A DNA stretch of 64,000 bases from Faeciplasma sp048393055 (lineage in GTDB: Bacteria > Bacillota > Clostridia > Oscillospirales > Ruminococcaceae). The stretch covers positions 109,636 through 173,635 of the forward strand of contig DBFJJS010000016.1 of the NCBI GenBank assembly GCA_048393055.1. Reading direction: 5' to 3'. The position numbers and the translations under genes are program-made. Positions within the stretch are counted from its first letter, which is position 1, and every line of letters starts with the position of its first letter. This document shows positions 52,520 to 62,021 of this stretch, piece after piece. The notes beneath the pieces are model-generated. The model ran no database searches. It saw nothing but the letters and a program-made list of their open reading frames with translations, and was not told the origin of the DNA.

Positions 52520-53318
52520 TATTGAGCTTGTGACCAGAGGAATAGCCAAAAGCCGCGAAAGAGCGCAGAAATATATTAAATCCGGCGGTGTATATGTAAA
52601 CGGAAAATCTGTCACAAAGCCTGCTTATGATGTGGATATCGGCGACAGCATCGAATATCTCGGCAAAAAAGAAAAGTTTGTAGGCAGAGGAGGGCTAAAG
52701 CTTGAAAAGGCAATAAACAGCTTTTCTCTTAATCTGAACGGGCTTACCTGCGTTGACCTTGGCGCGTCTACCGGAGGCTTTACCGACTGTATGCTCCTGC
52801 ACGGCGCAAAAAGGGTATATGCAGTGGACGTAGGGCATGGACAGCTCGATGAAAAGCTTGCCGCAGATGAACGGGTTGTGAACCTTGAAGGTATAAACGT
52901 TAAAGAAGTAACGCAAGACACAATAGGGGGAGAAACACCGGATTTTGTATCGGCCGATTTGTCTTTTATATCTGTTAAATATGCTGCGACGGCTGCCGCA
53001 GGACTTCTCGCATTTGGCGGGAAAGCCGTCCTTCTTATAAAACCTCAGTTTGAAGCGGGGCAAAAAAATATTTCAAGGGGCGGAATCGTAAAAAGCAAAA
53101 GCGTTCATATGGATGTTCTTTCTGATATTGTGAATGCAGTTCAAAAACTCGGCTTTTCGGTTAAAGGGCTTACTTCGTCTCCGATAAAAGGCGGGGACGG
53201 CAATATTGAGTATCTTATTTATCTAATCAAAGAAGACATCGTATGTTCTGATTTCCTTGACATTAAGGCAATAGTTGAGCAGGGGTTTACAAATAACGTA
53301 AAGGAGTTGAGACCGTGA
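52506..53318 (+). CDS. tlyA: TlyA-family rRNA methyltransferase (YqxC)
   Basis: The 270-residue protein has an N-terminal S4 RNA-binding domain (residues about 2-60; LVTRGIAKSRERAQKYIKSG) and a FtsJ-like methyltransferase domain (VDLGASTGGFTDCML as the SAM site). VLLIKPQFEAG holds a conserved Lys of the catalytic set. TlyA 2'-O-methylates 16S and 23S rRNA. The ATG at 52506 follows GAGGA and lies inside the end of dxs. Confidence 0.93.
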   Translation: MQRLDIELVTRGIAKSRERAQKYIKSGGVYVNGKSVTKPAYDVDIGDSIEYLGKKEKFVGRGGLKLEKAINSFSLNLNGLTCVDLGASTGGFTDCMLLHGAKRVYAVDVGHGQLDEKLAADERVVNLEGINVKEVTQDTIGGETPDFVSADLSFISVKYAATAAAGLLAFGGKAVLLIKPQFEAGQKNISRGGIVKSKSVHMDVLSDIVNAVQKLGFSVKGLTSSPIKGGDGNIEYLIYLIKEDIVCSDFLDIKAIVEQGFTNNVKELRP

Positions 53319-54163
53319 AAGTTTTTTTATATCCAAATCTTGCAAAGCTGCATGCGTTTGAATGTACTGTTGAAGTCGTAAATATTTTGCACAGTCTTGG
53401 CTGTAGCGTTATAATGCAAAAAAAGCTTGACGGCTGCAATGATGTGATTATACTTTCTGACAATGACGGAGTGCAGGCGGCAGACGTTATCATAACTATT
53501 GGCGGCGACGGAACCATACTTAAGATTGCGTCGTTAGCTGCAAAAAATCATAAAAAGCTTTTGGGAATTAACTGCGGACGCCTTGGATTCATGGCATCTA
53601 TGGAAAGATGCGAGCTGGGTCAGCTTGAAAGGCTTGTGTCCAAGAATTACAATACCGAAAGCAGGATGATGCTTGACGTAAATATAGAGCGCGAAGACGG
53701 TCAAATAATTTGTGCAACGGCGTTAAATGATATTGTAATTACTCATGGCTTCAAATATAATATAAATGATTTTACTGTTTTAGCCGACGGCGTTAAAGTT
53801 TCATCGCTCAGGGCGGACGGCTTGATTTTTTCGACGCCTACCGGTGCGTCTGCATATTCGCTTTCTGCCGGCGGTCCGCTGATAGAGCCGTCAATGGACT
53901 GCATAGAATTTACACAGATATGCCCGCATTCGCTGTTTGCACGTACAATGATTTTTTCACCTGATAAGCTTATTGAAGTGAGATTTATGGCAGATGGTGA
54001 AATAGGCATAAGCGCGGATGGAAATCAAGCAATACCTGTTTGTCAAAAAGATAGAGTATTCATTAAAAAATCCCTGCTAAGATTAGATCTCATCGACATC
54101 AGTAAAAATAACTACTTTAAATCAATTGGCTCAAAGCTGATGCAGCCCGCCAAGGAAATGTAA
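53315..54163 (+). CDS. nadK: NAD kinase
   Basis: The 282-residue enzyme phosphorylates NAD to NADP. It has the GGDGT motif (TIGGDGTILK, about 67-76), NCGRLGFMA, and STPTGASAYSLSAGGP in the C-terminal domain. The GTG start overlaps the tlyA stop by 4 bases. Its place between tlyA and argR differs from Bacillus, where nadK is elsewhere, but is common in Clostridia. Confidence 0.96.
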   Translation: MKVFLYPNLAKLHAFECTVEVVNILHSLGCSVIMQKKLDGCNDVIILSDNDGVQAADVIITIGGDGTILKIASLAAKNHKKLLGINCGRLGFMASMERCELGQLERLVSKNYNTESRMMLDVNIEREDGQIICATALNDIVITHGFKYNINDFTVLADGVKVSSLRADGLIFSTPTGASAYSLSAGGPLIEPSMDCIEFTQICPHSLFARTMIFSPDKLIEVRFMADGEIGISADGNQAIPVCQKDRVFIKKSLLRLDLIDISKNNYFKSIGSKLMQPAKEM

Positions 54164-54174
54164 ACGGAGGACGA

Positions 54175-54624
54175 ATGAAAAGCGATAGGAAAAAAGCAAT
54201 TTTAGATATCGTCTCGAAATACGAAGTAGATACTCAAGAAACATTGCAGGCGCTGCTGCTTGAAAGGGGCTTTAACGTTACTCAGGCGACCGTATCAAGA
54301 GATATAAAGGAGCTCTCTTTATTAAAAACAATGGGCGCAAACGGAAACTACAAGTATTCGCTGCCGCCAAAAAGCTCAGAAAGTAACGCAAGGTCATCGT
54401 TTTACTCTCTTTTTTCCGATGCAGTATTGTCGGTTGACACGGCGTTGAATACTGTAGTCATAAAGTGCAGTACCGGAATGGCAAATGCCGTATGCTCAAA
54501 GCTTGATTCCGTCGGATTTGGCTCGGTTGTCGGAACGCTTGCCGGGGATGATACGATATTCGTGCTTATGCGCACTGAAAAGGATGCCGTGAACATGGCT
54601 CAGGAATTAAGTAATCTTTTGTAA
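54175..54624 (+). CDS. argR: Arginine repressor
   Basis: The 149-residue protein has the ArgR winged helix (VTQATVSRDIKELSL, about 37-51) and the C-terminal arginine-binding hexamerisation domain (CSTGMANAVC, GTLAGDDTIFV). It controls arginine biosynthesis and catabolism with arginine as co-repressor. No arginine genes are adjacent. GGAGGAC precedes the ATG. Its place before recN is conserved. Confidence 0.95.
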   Translation: MKSDRKKAILDIVSKYEVDTQETLQALLLERGFNVTQATVSRDIKELSLLKTMGANGNYKYSLPPKSSESNARSSFYSLFSDAVLSVDTALNTVVIKCSTGMANAVCSKLDSVGFGSVVGTLAGDDTIFVLMRTEKDAVNMAQELSNLL

Positions 54625-54669
54625 ATCCGAGCTTTGAGACATCTTTTTTGCAAAAGGAAGTGATGGTTC

Positions 54670-56337
54670 TTGCTAAGTGAGCTTCACATTGAAAATTTAG
54701 CGGTAATAGAAAATTCGACTGTGAATTTGGAAGATAATCTTAATATATTTACCGGAGAAACAGGCGCGGGCAAATCTATCCTTATAGGCGGCATTAACGC
54801 AGTGTTGGGTCAGAGAATTTATAAGGATATAATACGGGCGGGTGCAGAACGCGCGTATGTAAGCGCTGTATTTACCGATATCCCAAAGGCTGTTGAGGAC
54901 AAGCTTTCAGAACTTGGTCTTGAAAGCGACGGCGAGCTTATAATTTCCAGAGAAATCCGTTCTGACGGAAAAAGCCTCGCGAAAATTAATTCGCGCCCAG
55001 CAAACGTATCCGCGCTGAAAGAAATAGGGGATATGCTTGTAAATATTCACGGTCAGCACGATAGCCAAATTCTTTTAAATCCAGCTAAGCACTTAGATAT
55101 TCTTGATAGCTATGCTTTGTCCGATAAGCTTTTAAGCGATTATCAGGACTCGTTTAAGGAGCTGCAAAGAACCGCAAGAGAAATCAACCGTATAAAAAAC
55201 GACGTGAGACAAAACGAGCAGCGCAAAGCATATCTTTCGCGAATAATAGAGGATGTCGGAAGTCTGGGCATTACAGAGAACGAGGATAAGGCGGTAGAGG
55301 AGAGATTTAAGGTTTTAGATAACGCTGTGTCTCTTTCACAAGCACTAAAAACCGCTGTTTCCTGCCTTACCGGGGATGACGACGGCGAAGGCGCAAGCGA
55401 TCTTGTCGCCAAAGCGTTTACTGGGCTTAAGGTAAATGAGGATATTTTAAAGGAACTCGATCCTGCCGCAAAAAGGCTTGGGAGCGTTCAAATTGAAATA
55501 GACGATATCAGCGCAGAGCTGTCCCACATTCTTTTAAGTCTTGATATAGATGAGAATGAGTATGAAGAATTAACCCAGCGAAGAAATCAGTTAAATATGC
55601 TTAAAAAGAGATATGGTCCTGAGCTGAGCGACGTAATAGGGATATATGAAAAATCTCTGGAGGAGATAAGAGCGCTCGAGGATTCGGGAGAACTGATAGA
55701 AGAGCTTGAAAAAAAGAAAGCCAGGCTTCTTTTAGAGGTAACAAAAAAGGCCGAAAGGCTTTCGCACTTCAGGCAGGAGGCGTCACTTAGGTTTGTTTCA
55801 GAGGTAGGAGCAGAGCTTGCGTTTCTTAATATGCCAGACGTAAGGCTTTCAGTCAGTAATCAAAAGGGCAAGCTGACTTTAAGCGGAATGGATAATATAG
55901 AATTTTTGATTTCTGCAAATAAGGGTGAGACCCCAAAGCCGCTTGCAAAAATAGCGTCTGGCGGAGAGCTGTCAAGAATTATGCTCGCTTTAAAAAGCGT
56001 TCTTGCCGATAAGGATTCAATTCCTACCCTGATATTTGACGAGATAGACTCAGGAGTCAGCGGAAGGGCTGCTCATAAAATCGGAATAAAGCTAAAGGAA
56101 ATTTCAAAAAAACATCAGGTAATATGCGTAACTCATCTGCCGCAGATTGCTGTTATGGCTGATAACCATATGCTTATAGAAAAGAAAACCGAGAACGGAA
56201 GGACGGTTACGGAAATAAAGCCTTTGAGTTTTGATGAAAGAGTTCGCGAAATAGCAAGATTTTTGGGCGGAGAAAACATTACGGAGACTGTTCTTAAGGA
56301 TGCAGAGGAACAGTTGAAATCAGCTATGGAGGTTTAA
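54670..56337 (+). CDS. recN: DNA repair protein RecN
   Basis: The 555-residue SMC-like ATPase has Walker A (GETGAGKSILIGGI), a coiled-coil middle (about 150-360), and the ABC-type signature (KIASGGELSRIMLALK) and Walker B (TLIFDEIDSGVSG). It acts early in double-strand break repair. The TTG at 54670 follows AAGGAAG. In Bacillus, recN is followed by spoIVB and spo0A; here a DJ-1 gene follows instead. Confidence 0.96.
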   Translation: MLSELHIENLAVIENSTVNLEDNLNIFTGETGAGKSILIGGINAVLGQRIYKDIIRAGAERAYVSAVFTDIPKAVEDKLSELGLESDGELIISREIRSDGKSLAKINSRPANVSALKEIGDMLVNIHGQHDSQILLNPAKHLDILDSYALSDKLLSDYQDSFKELQRTAREINRIKNDVRQNEQRKAYLSRIIEDVGSLGITENEDKAVEERFKVLDNAVSLSQALKTAVSCLTGDDDGEGASDLVAKAFTGLKVNEDILKELDPAAKRLGSVQIEIDDISAELSHILLSLDIDENEYEELTQRRNQLNMLKKRYGPELSDVIGIYEKSLEEIRALEDSGELIEELEKKKARLLLEVTKKAERLSHFRQEASLRFVSEVGAELAFLNMPDVRLSVSNQKGKLTLSGMDNIEFLISANKGETPKPLAKIASGGELSRIMLALKSVLADKDSIPTLIFDEIDSGVSGRAAHKIGIKLKEISKKHQVICVTHLPQIAVMADNHMLIEKKTENGRTVTEIKPLSFDERVREIARFLGGENITETVLKDAEEQLKSAMEV

Positions 56338-56341
56338 CAGT

Positions 56342-56890
56342 ATGGTTGTTTGTTTTATTGCTAACGGATTTGAAGAAATTGAGGCTTTGATGCCCGTTGA
56401 CTGCCTCAGAAGATGTGAAAAAGAGGTCGTCACTGTCGGAATAGGCGGATGTATAATCAAAGGATCTCACGGTATTCCGGTGATAACCGACATGGAGGAC
56501 AACAAGCTTAAAATGTCATCAAACGTTGAGATGATCATTCTTCCGGGTGGCATGCCGGGAACGCTTAACCTTGAAAAGAATCAAACTGTCATTGATGCGA
56601 TTGATTACTGCGCAAACAATAACATACCGATTGCGGCAATATGCGCAGCGCCGTCTATTTTGGGGCATAAAGGTCTTTTAAAGGGTAAAAACGCCGTTTG
56701 CTATCCCGGCTTTGAAAGCGAGCTTGAGGGAGCAAATGTTTTAGACTGCGCTGTTTGTGTTGACGGAAATATCATTACTGCCTGCGGAATGGGAGCGGCT
56801 AAGGAGTTTTCCTACGCAATTGTTGAAAAGCTTATTTCAAAGGAACGCGCCGACAGACTTATAAAGTCGCTTAATGTGAAGGACAAATAG
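56342..56890 (+). CDS. DJ-1/PfpI family protein
   Basis: The 182-residue flavodoxin-like protein has a nucleophile-elbow Cys in AAICAAPSILG (about residue 101) and an early conserved Glu (EEIEAL). It belongs to the DJ-1/YajL branch and may be a chaperone or glyoxalase/deglycase; the substrate is unknown. It starts 4 bases after recN and is probably cotranscribed. mltG follows after 35 bases. Confidence 0.93.
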   Translation: MVVCFIANGFEEIEALMPVDCLRRCEKEVVTVGIGGCIIKGSHGIPVITDMEDNKLKMSSNVEMIILPGGMPGTLNLEKNQTVIDAIDYCANNNIPIAAICAAPSILGHKGLLKGKNAVCYPGFESELEGANVLDCAVCVDGNIITACGMGAAKEFSYAIVEKLISKERADRLIKSLNVKDK

Positions 56891-56925
56891 CTTTAACTTG
56901 CGTTTATGTATAAAGGAAGTGCTGT

Positions 56926-58311
56926 ATGACCGATAATAAATTTGAAAAATACGACAAGCTTTTAAATGAAATTTTAGGTGACTCACAACCTGCTGATGAA
57001 AAATTAAAAAATAATAATGAAACTATTGAAAATGACGCAGACATTAGTATCATTTCTGAAGAATTGTCTGACAAAGCAAGCGATTCTGTTTCAGAAGTCT
57101 TTCCTGAGCAGAAAAATGATTTTGGCGGAAAAACTATTCATATAACGGAAGGCAGCGGCTCTACGAATCTATTTAGCTTCAAAGATAAACTTGAGTCTTC
57201 GCAAAACTATAGTAGTTATACGGAATATGAGCAGTCGGTAAGAAAAAAGAGAGGGCGAAAAAAAAATTACACTGTTTATGCAGGAATAATCCTTGCAACG
57301 CTTGTTGTGTGCATTTCGATTGTCCTGTCTATTACTGTTATAACGGTAGGACGAGACGTTTTGGGCATAGAAAGCTATGACAGCGTTTTTACAATAGATA
57401 TTCCGGACGGTTCTACTACTGCCGACATTGCAGACCAGCTTTATGATGAGGGAGTCATATATTATAAGAGCATATTTATAGCTTTGGCAAAAATCAAGGG
57501 CGCAGACGGAAATATGTATCCGGGAGATATCGAAGTTTCCTATAACATGAGTTACGCTGATATCATAGACAGTCTTATGGAAATGCGGGAGGCAAGAGAC
57601 ACTGTTACAGTGACGTTCCCAGAAGGCATTACACTTTTGAGAGCAGCGCAGCTTCTTGAAGAAAACGGAGTATGTGAAGCTGATGACTTCATATATACCT
57701 TCAACTCATCGGTATTTGGATATGAATTTGAAAGATATGTTTCATCGTCAAGTCTTAAGCTGTATAAGTATGAAGGGTACCTCTTCCCAGACACATACGA
57801 GTTTTATCTGGACGATACTGCTTACAACGTTGTAAAGAAAATAAAGCAAAGGACTGATGAAATTCTCAATGCGGAAGTGATACAGCGTTCCGTTGATATC
57901 GGAATGACCCTTGACGAGGTGGTTACGCTTGCGTCTTTGGTGCAGCTGGAGGCTTCAAATGTAGATGACATGAAAAACATTGCCTCAGTATTCTTAAACA
58001 GGCTCCATGACCCGGAAAACTATCCGATACTGCAGTCTGATACGACGTATTCTTATATCGACGACGTTATAAAAAACGTTTTAACGGTACAATATCAGGA
58101 AATGTATGACGCATATGATACCTACACTTGCACAGGTCTGCCTGTGGGAGCGATATGCAACCCCGGTCTTGACGCGATAAACGCGGTGCTTTACCCGAAT
58201 GAGACAAACTACTATTACTTCTGCTCTAATATTGAGACAGGTGAAACCTATTATGCAACGACTTATGAAGAACACCTTGAAAATTGTGAGGCAGCAGGAT
58301 TAGATGTCTAA
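56926..58311 (+). CDS. mltG: Endolytic transglycosylase MltG
   Basis: The 461-residue protein has a long charged cytoplasmic N-terminus (1-115), one transmembrane segment (about 120-142), and a YceG domain (about 150-455). The catalytic Glu is in VQLEASNVDDMKNIASVFLNRL. SDTTYSY and GLPVGAICNPGLDAINAVLYP are conserved in the family. MltG cuts nascent glycan strands and limits peptidoglycan chain length. The long acidic N-terminal tail is larger than in E. coli. Confidence 0.95.
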   Translation: MTDNKFEKYDKLLNEILGDSQPADEKLKNNNETIENDADISIISEELSDKASDSVSEVFPEQKNDFGGKTIHITEGSGSTNLFSFKDKLESSQNYSSYTEYEQSVRKKRGRKKNYTVYAGIILATLVVCISIVLSITVITVGRDVLGIESYDSVFTIDIPDGSTTADIADQLYDEGVIYYKSIFIALAKIKGADGNMYPGDIEVSYNMSYADIIDSLMEMREARDTVTVTFPEGITLLRAAQLLEENGVCEADDFIYTFNSSVFGYEFERYVSSSSLKLYKYEGYLFPDTYEFYLDDTAYNVVKKIKQRTDEILNAEVIQRSVDIGMTLDEVVTLASLVQLEASNVDDMKNIASVFLNRLHDPENYPILQSDTTYSYIDDVIKNVLTVQYQEMYDAYDTYTCTGLPVGAICNPGLDAINAVLYPNETNYYYFCSNIETGETYYATTYEEHLENCEAAGLDV

Positions 58312-58327
58312 GGAGGAGTGAACACGT

Positions 58328-59551
58328 TTGAGCGAATATAATAAACTTGAGGTCCTTTCTCCCGCAGGGGATATGGAGCGGTTTTATTCGGCGATACTTT
58401 TCGGAGCAGACGCAGTGTATTTGGGCGGAAAAAACTACGGAATGAGGTCGTCGCCGTCGAATTTTTCATTTGACCAGCTTTCAGATGCATGTTCCTACGC
58501 TCACGGTCTTGGAAAAAAAGTATACCTCACCTGCAATACTCTTCCGACAAACGACGAGGTCGAACATTTTGAGGGATTTATAAAAGAAGCGTACGGATGC
58601 GGAATCGACGCCGCCATCGTAAATGATATAGGCGTTTTTACAATGATAAAAAAATATACTCCTGATCTTGAGCTTCACGTATCTACCCAGGTCGGAATAG
58701 TAAACTATGTTACTGCAAATGCGTTTTATAATATGGGCGCTAAAAGAGTTGTTCTTGCAAGAGAACTCAGCATCGACGATATAGCTGCGATTAGGGCTAA
58801 AACACCGCCTGAGCTTGATATTGAATGCTTTGTCCACGGAGCTATGTGTATGTCCTTTTCGGGAAGATGCCTATTGTCGCAGTATTTTGTAAATCGTGAC
58901 GCCAACCGCGGCGAATGTGCTCAGCCGTGCAGATGGAAATACTATTTGATGGAAGAAAAGCGTCCTGGAGAGTATTATCCCATATATGAAAATGATAGCG
59001 GTTCATACATACTCAACGCAAAGGATCTTTGCATGATAGAACACCTTGATAAGCTTGCAAAAGCAGGCGTTACAAGCTTCAAAATCGAGGGACGTGCTAA
59101 ATCCGCATATTACGTTTCCGTAATTACAAACGCATATAGAAAGGCTGTGGATATTCTAAAGGAAAACTCCGATAACTACGTTCTGCCCAAGTGGATATCG
59201 GACGAGGTATACAAGGTTTCGCACAGAGAATACTCTTTTGGTTTTTATTTTGGCAGACCAGAGCAGTCTCAGTACTACGAATCAAGCGGATATGTAAGAA
59301 ATTATGACGTTGTTGCTGTAATCGATGACTGTAAAGACGGATATCTTTACTGCACGCAAAGGAATCGCTTCTTTAAAGGCGATGAGCTTGAAATACTTGC
59401 TCCTGATACAGAGCCGTATGTTTTTAATGCCGACACAATTATAAACGAAGCAGGGGAGCAGGTTGACGTTGCAAATATAGCTACAATGAAGTTTTCGCTT
59501 CCATGCGCAAAAACGTTTACTAAAGGCAGTATAATACGCAAGAAGCTATAG
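58328..59551 (+). CDS. U32-family peptidase / RNA hydroxylation protein
   Basis: The 407-residue protein has the U32 signature with four conserved Cys around HGAMCMSFSGRCLLSQ and RGECAQPCRWKYY, which in homologues holds an iron-sulfur cluster. The barrel N-terminus is typical (VLSPAGDMERFYSAILFGADAVYLGG). Homologues include TrhP/YrrO (tRNA ho5U34) and RlhA (23S rRNA ho5C2501), so RNA hydroxylation is a better guess than proteolysis. The TTG start follows GGAGGAG. Position after mltG is common in Firmicutes. Confidence 0.9.
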   Translation: MSEYNKLEVLSPAGDMERFYSAILFGADAVYLGGKNYGMRSSPSNFSFDQLSDACSYAHGLGKKVYLTCNTLPTNDEVEHFEGFIKEAYGCGIDAAIVNDIGVFTMIKKYTPDLELHVSTQVGIVNYVTANAFYNMGAKRVVLARELSIDDIAAIRAKTPPELDIECFVHGAMCMSFSGRCLLSQYFVNRDANRGECAQPCRWKYYLMEEKRPGEYYPIYENDSGSYILNAKDLCMIEHLDKLAKAGVTSFKIEGRAKSAYYVSVITNAYRKAVDILKENSDNYVLPKWISDEVYKVSHREYSFGFYFGRPEQSQYYESSGYVRNYDVVAVIDDCKDGYLYCTQRNRFFKGDELEILAPDTEPYVFNADTIINEAGEQVDVANIATMKFSLPCAKTFTKGSIIRKKL

Positions 59552-59622
59552 TACTTGTGCTGTAACCCAAAATAAATATTTGCCATATTATATAAAAATA
59601 ATTGTTTTCGGAGGAGACAGAT

Positions 59623-60699
59623 ATGGCAGATACAAAAAAGACGTTTTTCTTGGGTCATTCAACGCCTGACGGCTTTTCAACTCACCTTACGGATGACATA
59701 AGTTCGAAAAAGTTCATTACTTACATTATTAAAGGTGGTCCTGGAACAGGTAAATCATCAATGATGAAGAAAATTGCTGCTAAAATGTCGGAAATTGAGG
59801 AGCCGGAGCTTTATTACTGCTCGTCAGACCCGGATTCCCTGGATGCAGTAGTACTGCGCAGTACCGGCGTTATAATTGTTGACGGCACATCGCCTCATGT
59901 TTTTGAGCCGGAATATCCCGGCGTAAGCGAGATACTTGTTGACCTGGGAAGCTGCTGGAATGTACATGAGCTTGCAAAAAATAAAGAGAACATCATAAGG
60001 ACGACCGTTCAAAACAAAAAATACCATGCCTTGGTCAAGAGATATCTTAAAGCTATAATATCTCTCAACGACGACGTGGTTTCGATAAGCTCAGCGTGTT
60101 TGTATAAGGCAAAGCTGGACGCATATTGCGACAGACTGTCATCAAGGCTTTTCCCAAAAAAGAAAACAGGTTCTGCAAACATTTATCACAGGCAGATTAC
60201 CTCTATTACTCCTAAGGGAGTGATGACTCATAAGTGTAACTTTGATGATCTAACAGTTTATAAAATATGTGATGACTACTATGCTGTTGCAGACAGGCTG
60301 CTAAGTAAGCTTGCGTATAACGCCGCATCTTGCGGATATGACGTTATTGTGAGCGAAAATGTTTTTCTGCGAGCGGAAGTTTTACAGCATATGATTATAC
60401 CGGAGCTTAAAATCGCGTTTGTCTGCGATAGCGGCATGGTTGATTTTGATGTAAAGATTAATGCCATGAGATTCTACGATCGCTTTGTGCTTAAAGAAAA
60501 GCGTAAGCGTTTAAATTTTGACCTTGGCATGGTAGATAAACTGACAGCGGAAGCGGTAGAGGCCCTAAGAGTTGCAAAAGAGATCCACGATGAGCTTGAA
60601 AGCTACTATATTGGTGCCATGGACTTTTCAAAGGTAGACGCGGTAGCCGAAAAACTTCTAAAAATGATAATAGAGCATAACGTACAAAGCATAACATAA
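59623..60699 (+). CDS. Duplicated P-loop ATPase-like protein (PRK06851 type)
   Basis: The 358-residue protein appears to contain two similar halves. The first (residues about 5-130) has a good Walker A (IIKGGPGTGKSSMMKKIA) and the DPDSLD motif. The second (about 195-350) has the corresponding strands (ITPKGVMTH, GYDVIVSEN, IIPELKIAFVC), but its P-loop position reads VYKICDDYYAVADRLL, so nucleotide binding there is lost. The family is uncharacterised and found in spore-formers. The ATG at 59623 follows GGAGGAG. A terminator follows. Confidence 0.75.
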   Translation: MADTKKTFFLGHSTPDGFSTHLTDDISSKKFITYIIKGGPGTGKSSMMKKIAAKMSEIEEPELYYCSSDPDSLDAVVLRSTGVIIVDGTSPHVFEPEYPGVSEILVDLGSCWNVHELAKNKENIIRTTVQNKKYHALVKRYLKAIISLNDDVVSISSACLYKAKLDAYCDRLSSRLFPKKKTGSANIYHRQITSITPKGVMTHKCNFDDLTVYKICDDYYAVADRLLSKLAYNAASCGYDVIVSENVFLRAEVLQHMIIPELKIAFVCDSGMVDFDVKINAMRFYDRFVLKEKRKRLNFDLGMVDKLTAEAVEALRVAKEIHDELESYYIGAMDFSKVDAVAEKLLKMIIEHNVQSIT

Positions 60700-60722
60700 A
60701 AGAATAAAGAAAATGAAAGTAC

Positions 60723-60753
60723 ACCCCCATAATGTTGAGAGCATTGTGGGGGT
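60723..60753. terminator. Bidirectional terminator between the P-loop gene and xer
   Basis: ACCCCCATAATG pairs with CATTGTGGGGGT (one G-U pair) around a 7-nt loop, followed by TATTT. It sits between convergent genes; its last base overlaps the xer stop codon. Confidence 0.75.
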
Positions 60754-61787
60754 TATTTGTTGTTTTCCTTATCAAGATTAGATGAAAAATCATGGTTCGG
60801 CTTATTTACATTTTTTGTATTAGAAAGAGGGGAACGCTCAGCCGCTTCCTTTACATCCTTATTGGATAAATGGGTGTATATTTCGGTCGTTCCTACATTT
60901 ACATGACCCAATATTTCCTTTAGAACCATTATGTCGACGTTGCCGTATTCATACATTAATGTAGCAGCGGTGTGCCTTAATTTATGAACTGATATGCCGA
61001 GGTTGCCAAGCCCAGCAGCCTGAAGTTGGGATTCAACTATTTTTTGAATACGTCTTGTTGTAAGCCTTGTCAAATGGTTTGAGTGCGTAGAAAGAAACAA
61101 AGCGTTCTTTTCTATTTGTGATTTTGGACGCACCTTTAAGTAATCCTCAATCGCGTTTATACATGCGTCGTTAAGGTAAACAATTCGTTCCTTTCGTCCT
61201 TTACCGAAAAGACGCAGACTGCGTCCTGATTTGCTGTAATCAGATATATTAAGCCCCGCGAGTTCACTAAGACGCATTCCGCAGTTTAGAAAAAGCAAAA
61301 TTATACAGTAATCTCTGACTTGATTTTTGCTATGAATGTTTTCGAGCAGAGTTCTGCTCTGATCTAATTGTAAATACTTTGGCAGTCTTTTTTCCGGCTT
61401 GGGAAGTTCAAGGTGCTCGAGCGGGTTAAAATCAAGCATCATAGATTTAACGTGAAGATAATTAAAAAATTGTCTTAGTGATGAGGTCTTTCTGGCGCGT
61501 GAAGCATTGGAGTTTTTTCTTTTTTGTCTGAGAAAATTCATGTATTCATACGCATCGGTCAAAGTAAATTCCTTGATGTATGAAAACGGGACGTCACATA
61601 TCTTTATTTCAGAAAAATCAGTATCTTCCGACACGTCATCGTGTATAATTTTCAAATAACGCAAGAAAGTTCTTAAGTCTGTGTAATAAGCCTCTTGAGT
61701 TTTGTCCGAATGATTTTTTATAGTATGTATGTAATTTAGGTAGTCTTTTAAATACAAAGGACAGTCATTTTCATATTCAATGCGCAT
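60753..61787 (-). CDS. XerC/D-type tyrosine recombinase
   Basis: The 344-residue recombinase has an N-terminal core-binding domain (about 8-125) and a C-terminal catalytic domain. Catalytic residues are Arg in LNCGMRLSELAGL, HxLR in HKLRHT, His in LGHVNVGT and Tyr in EIYTH. The overall form is that of XerC/XerD chromosome-dimer resolvases; there is no integrase-like DNA context or att site nearby. A polar tail of about 25 residues follows the Tyr. GAAAGGA precedes the ATG. Confidence 0.9.
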   Translation of the reverse strand: MRIEYENDCPLYLKDYLNYIHTIKNHSDKTQEAYYTDLRTFLRYLKIIHDDVSEDTDFSEIKICDVPFSYIKEFTLTDAYEYMNFLRQKRKNSNASRARKTSSLRQFFNYLHVKSMMLDFNPLEHLELPKPEKRLPKYLQLDQSRTLLENIHSKNQVRDYCIILLFLNCGMRLSELAGLNISDYSKSGRSLRLFGKGRKERIVYLNDACINAIEDYLKVRPKSQIEKNALFLSTHSNHLTRLTTRRIQKIVESQLQAAGLGNLGISVHKLRHTAATLMYEYGNVDIMVLKEILGHVNVGTTEIYTHLSNKDVKEAAERSPLSNTKNVNKPNHDFSSNLDKENNK

Positions 61788-61858
61788 TTATAAAATTCCT
61801 TTCAAATTAAATTCAACAAATATAAACGAATTAAAAGAAAAAAGATAATGTAATTTAT

Positions 61859-61887
61859 AATATACTATAATAAAATAGATAATGCAA
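61859..61887 (-). promoter_or_regulatory. SigA promoter of the xer gene
   Basis: On the minus strand TTGCAT (61887-61882), a 17-bp spacer and TATATT (61864-61859) lie about 70 bases before the xer start, in a very AT-rich gap. Confidence 0.5.
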
Positions 61888-62021
61888 TAATTAATATTGT
61901 ATTCTTTTAACATTCTCATGATGCATCCTTTTATTATCTTCATTTAATCATTCTTCCTATTTTTTACTTACTAATTCTACGCATGAATGTCCAATAGTAT
62001 AATAAAAGGGGAGTGATAAAA

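Noticed and set aside
60753..61787. Tyrosine recombinase as the sign of an integrated element
   Set aside because: It resembles house-keeping XerC/D. No att repeats, excisionase, tRNA target or cargo genes lie nearby, and core genes flank it.
61893..62010. CRISPR-like or repeat array in the AT-rich gap before yqfC
   Set aside because: No regular repeats are present, only AT-rich sequence; a SigE promoter is expected but not clear.
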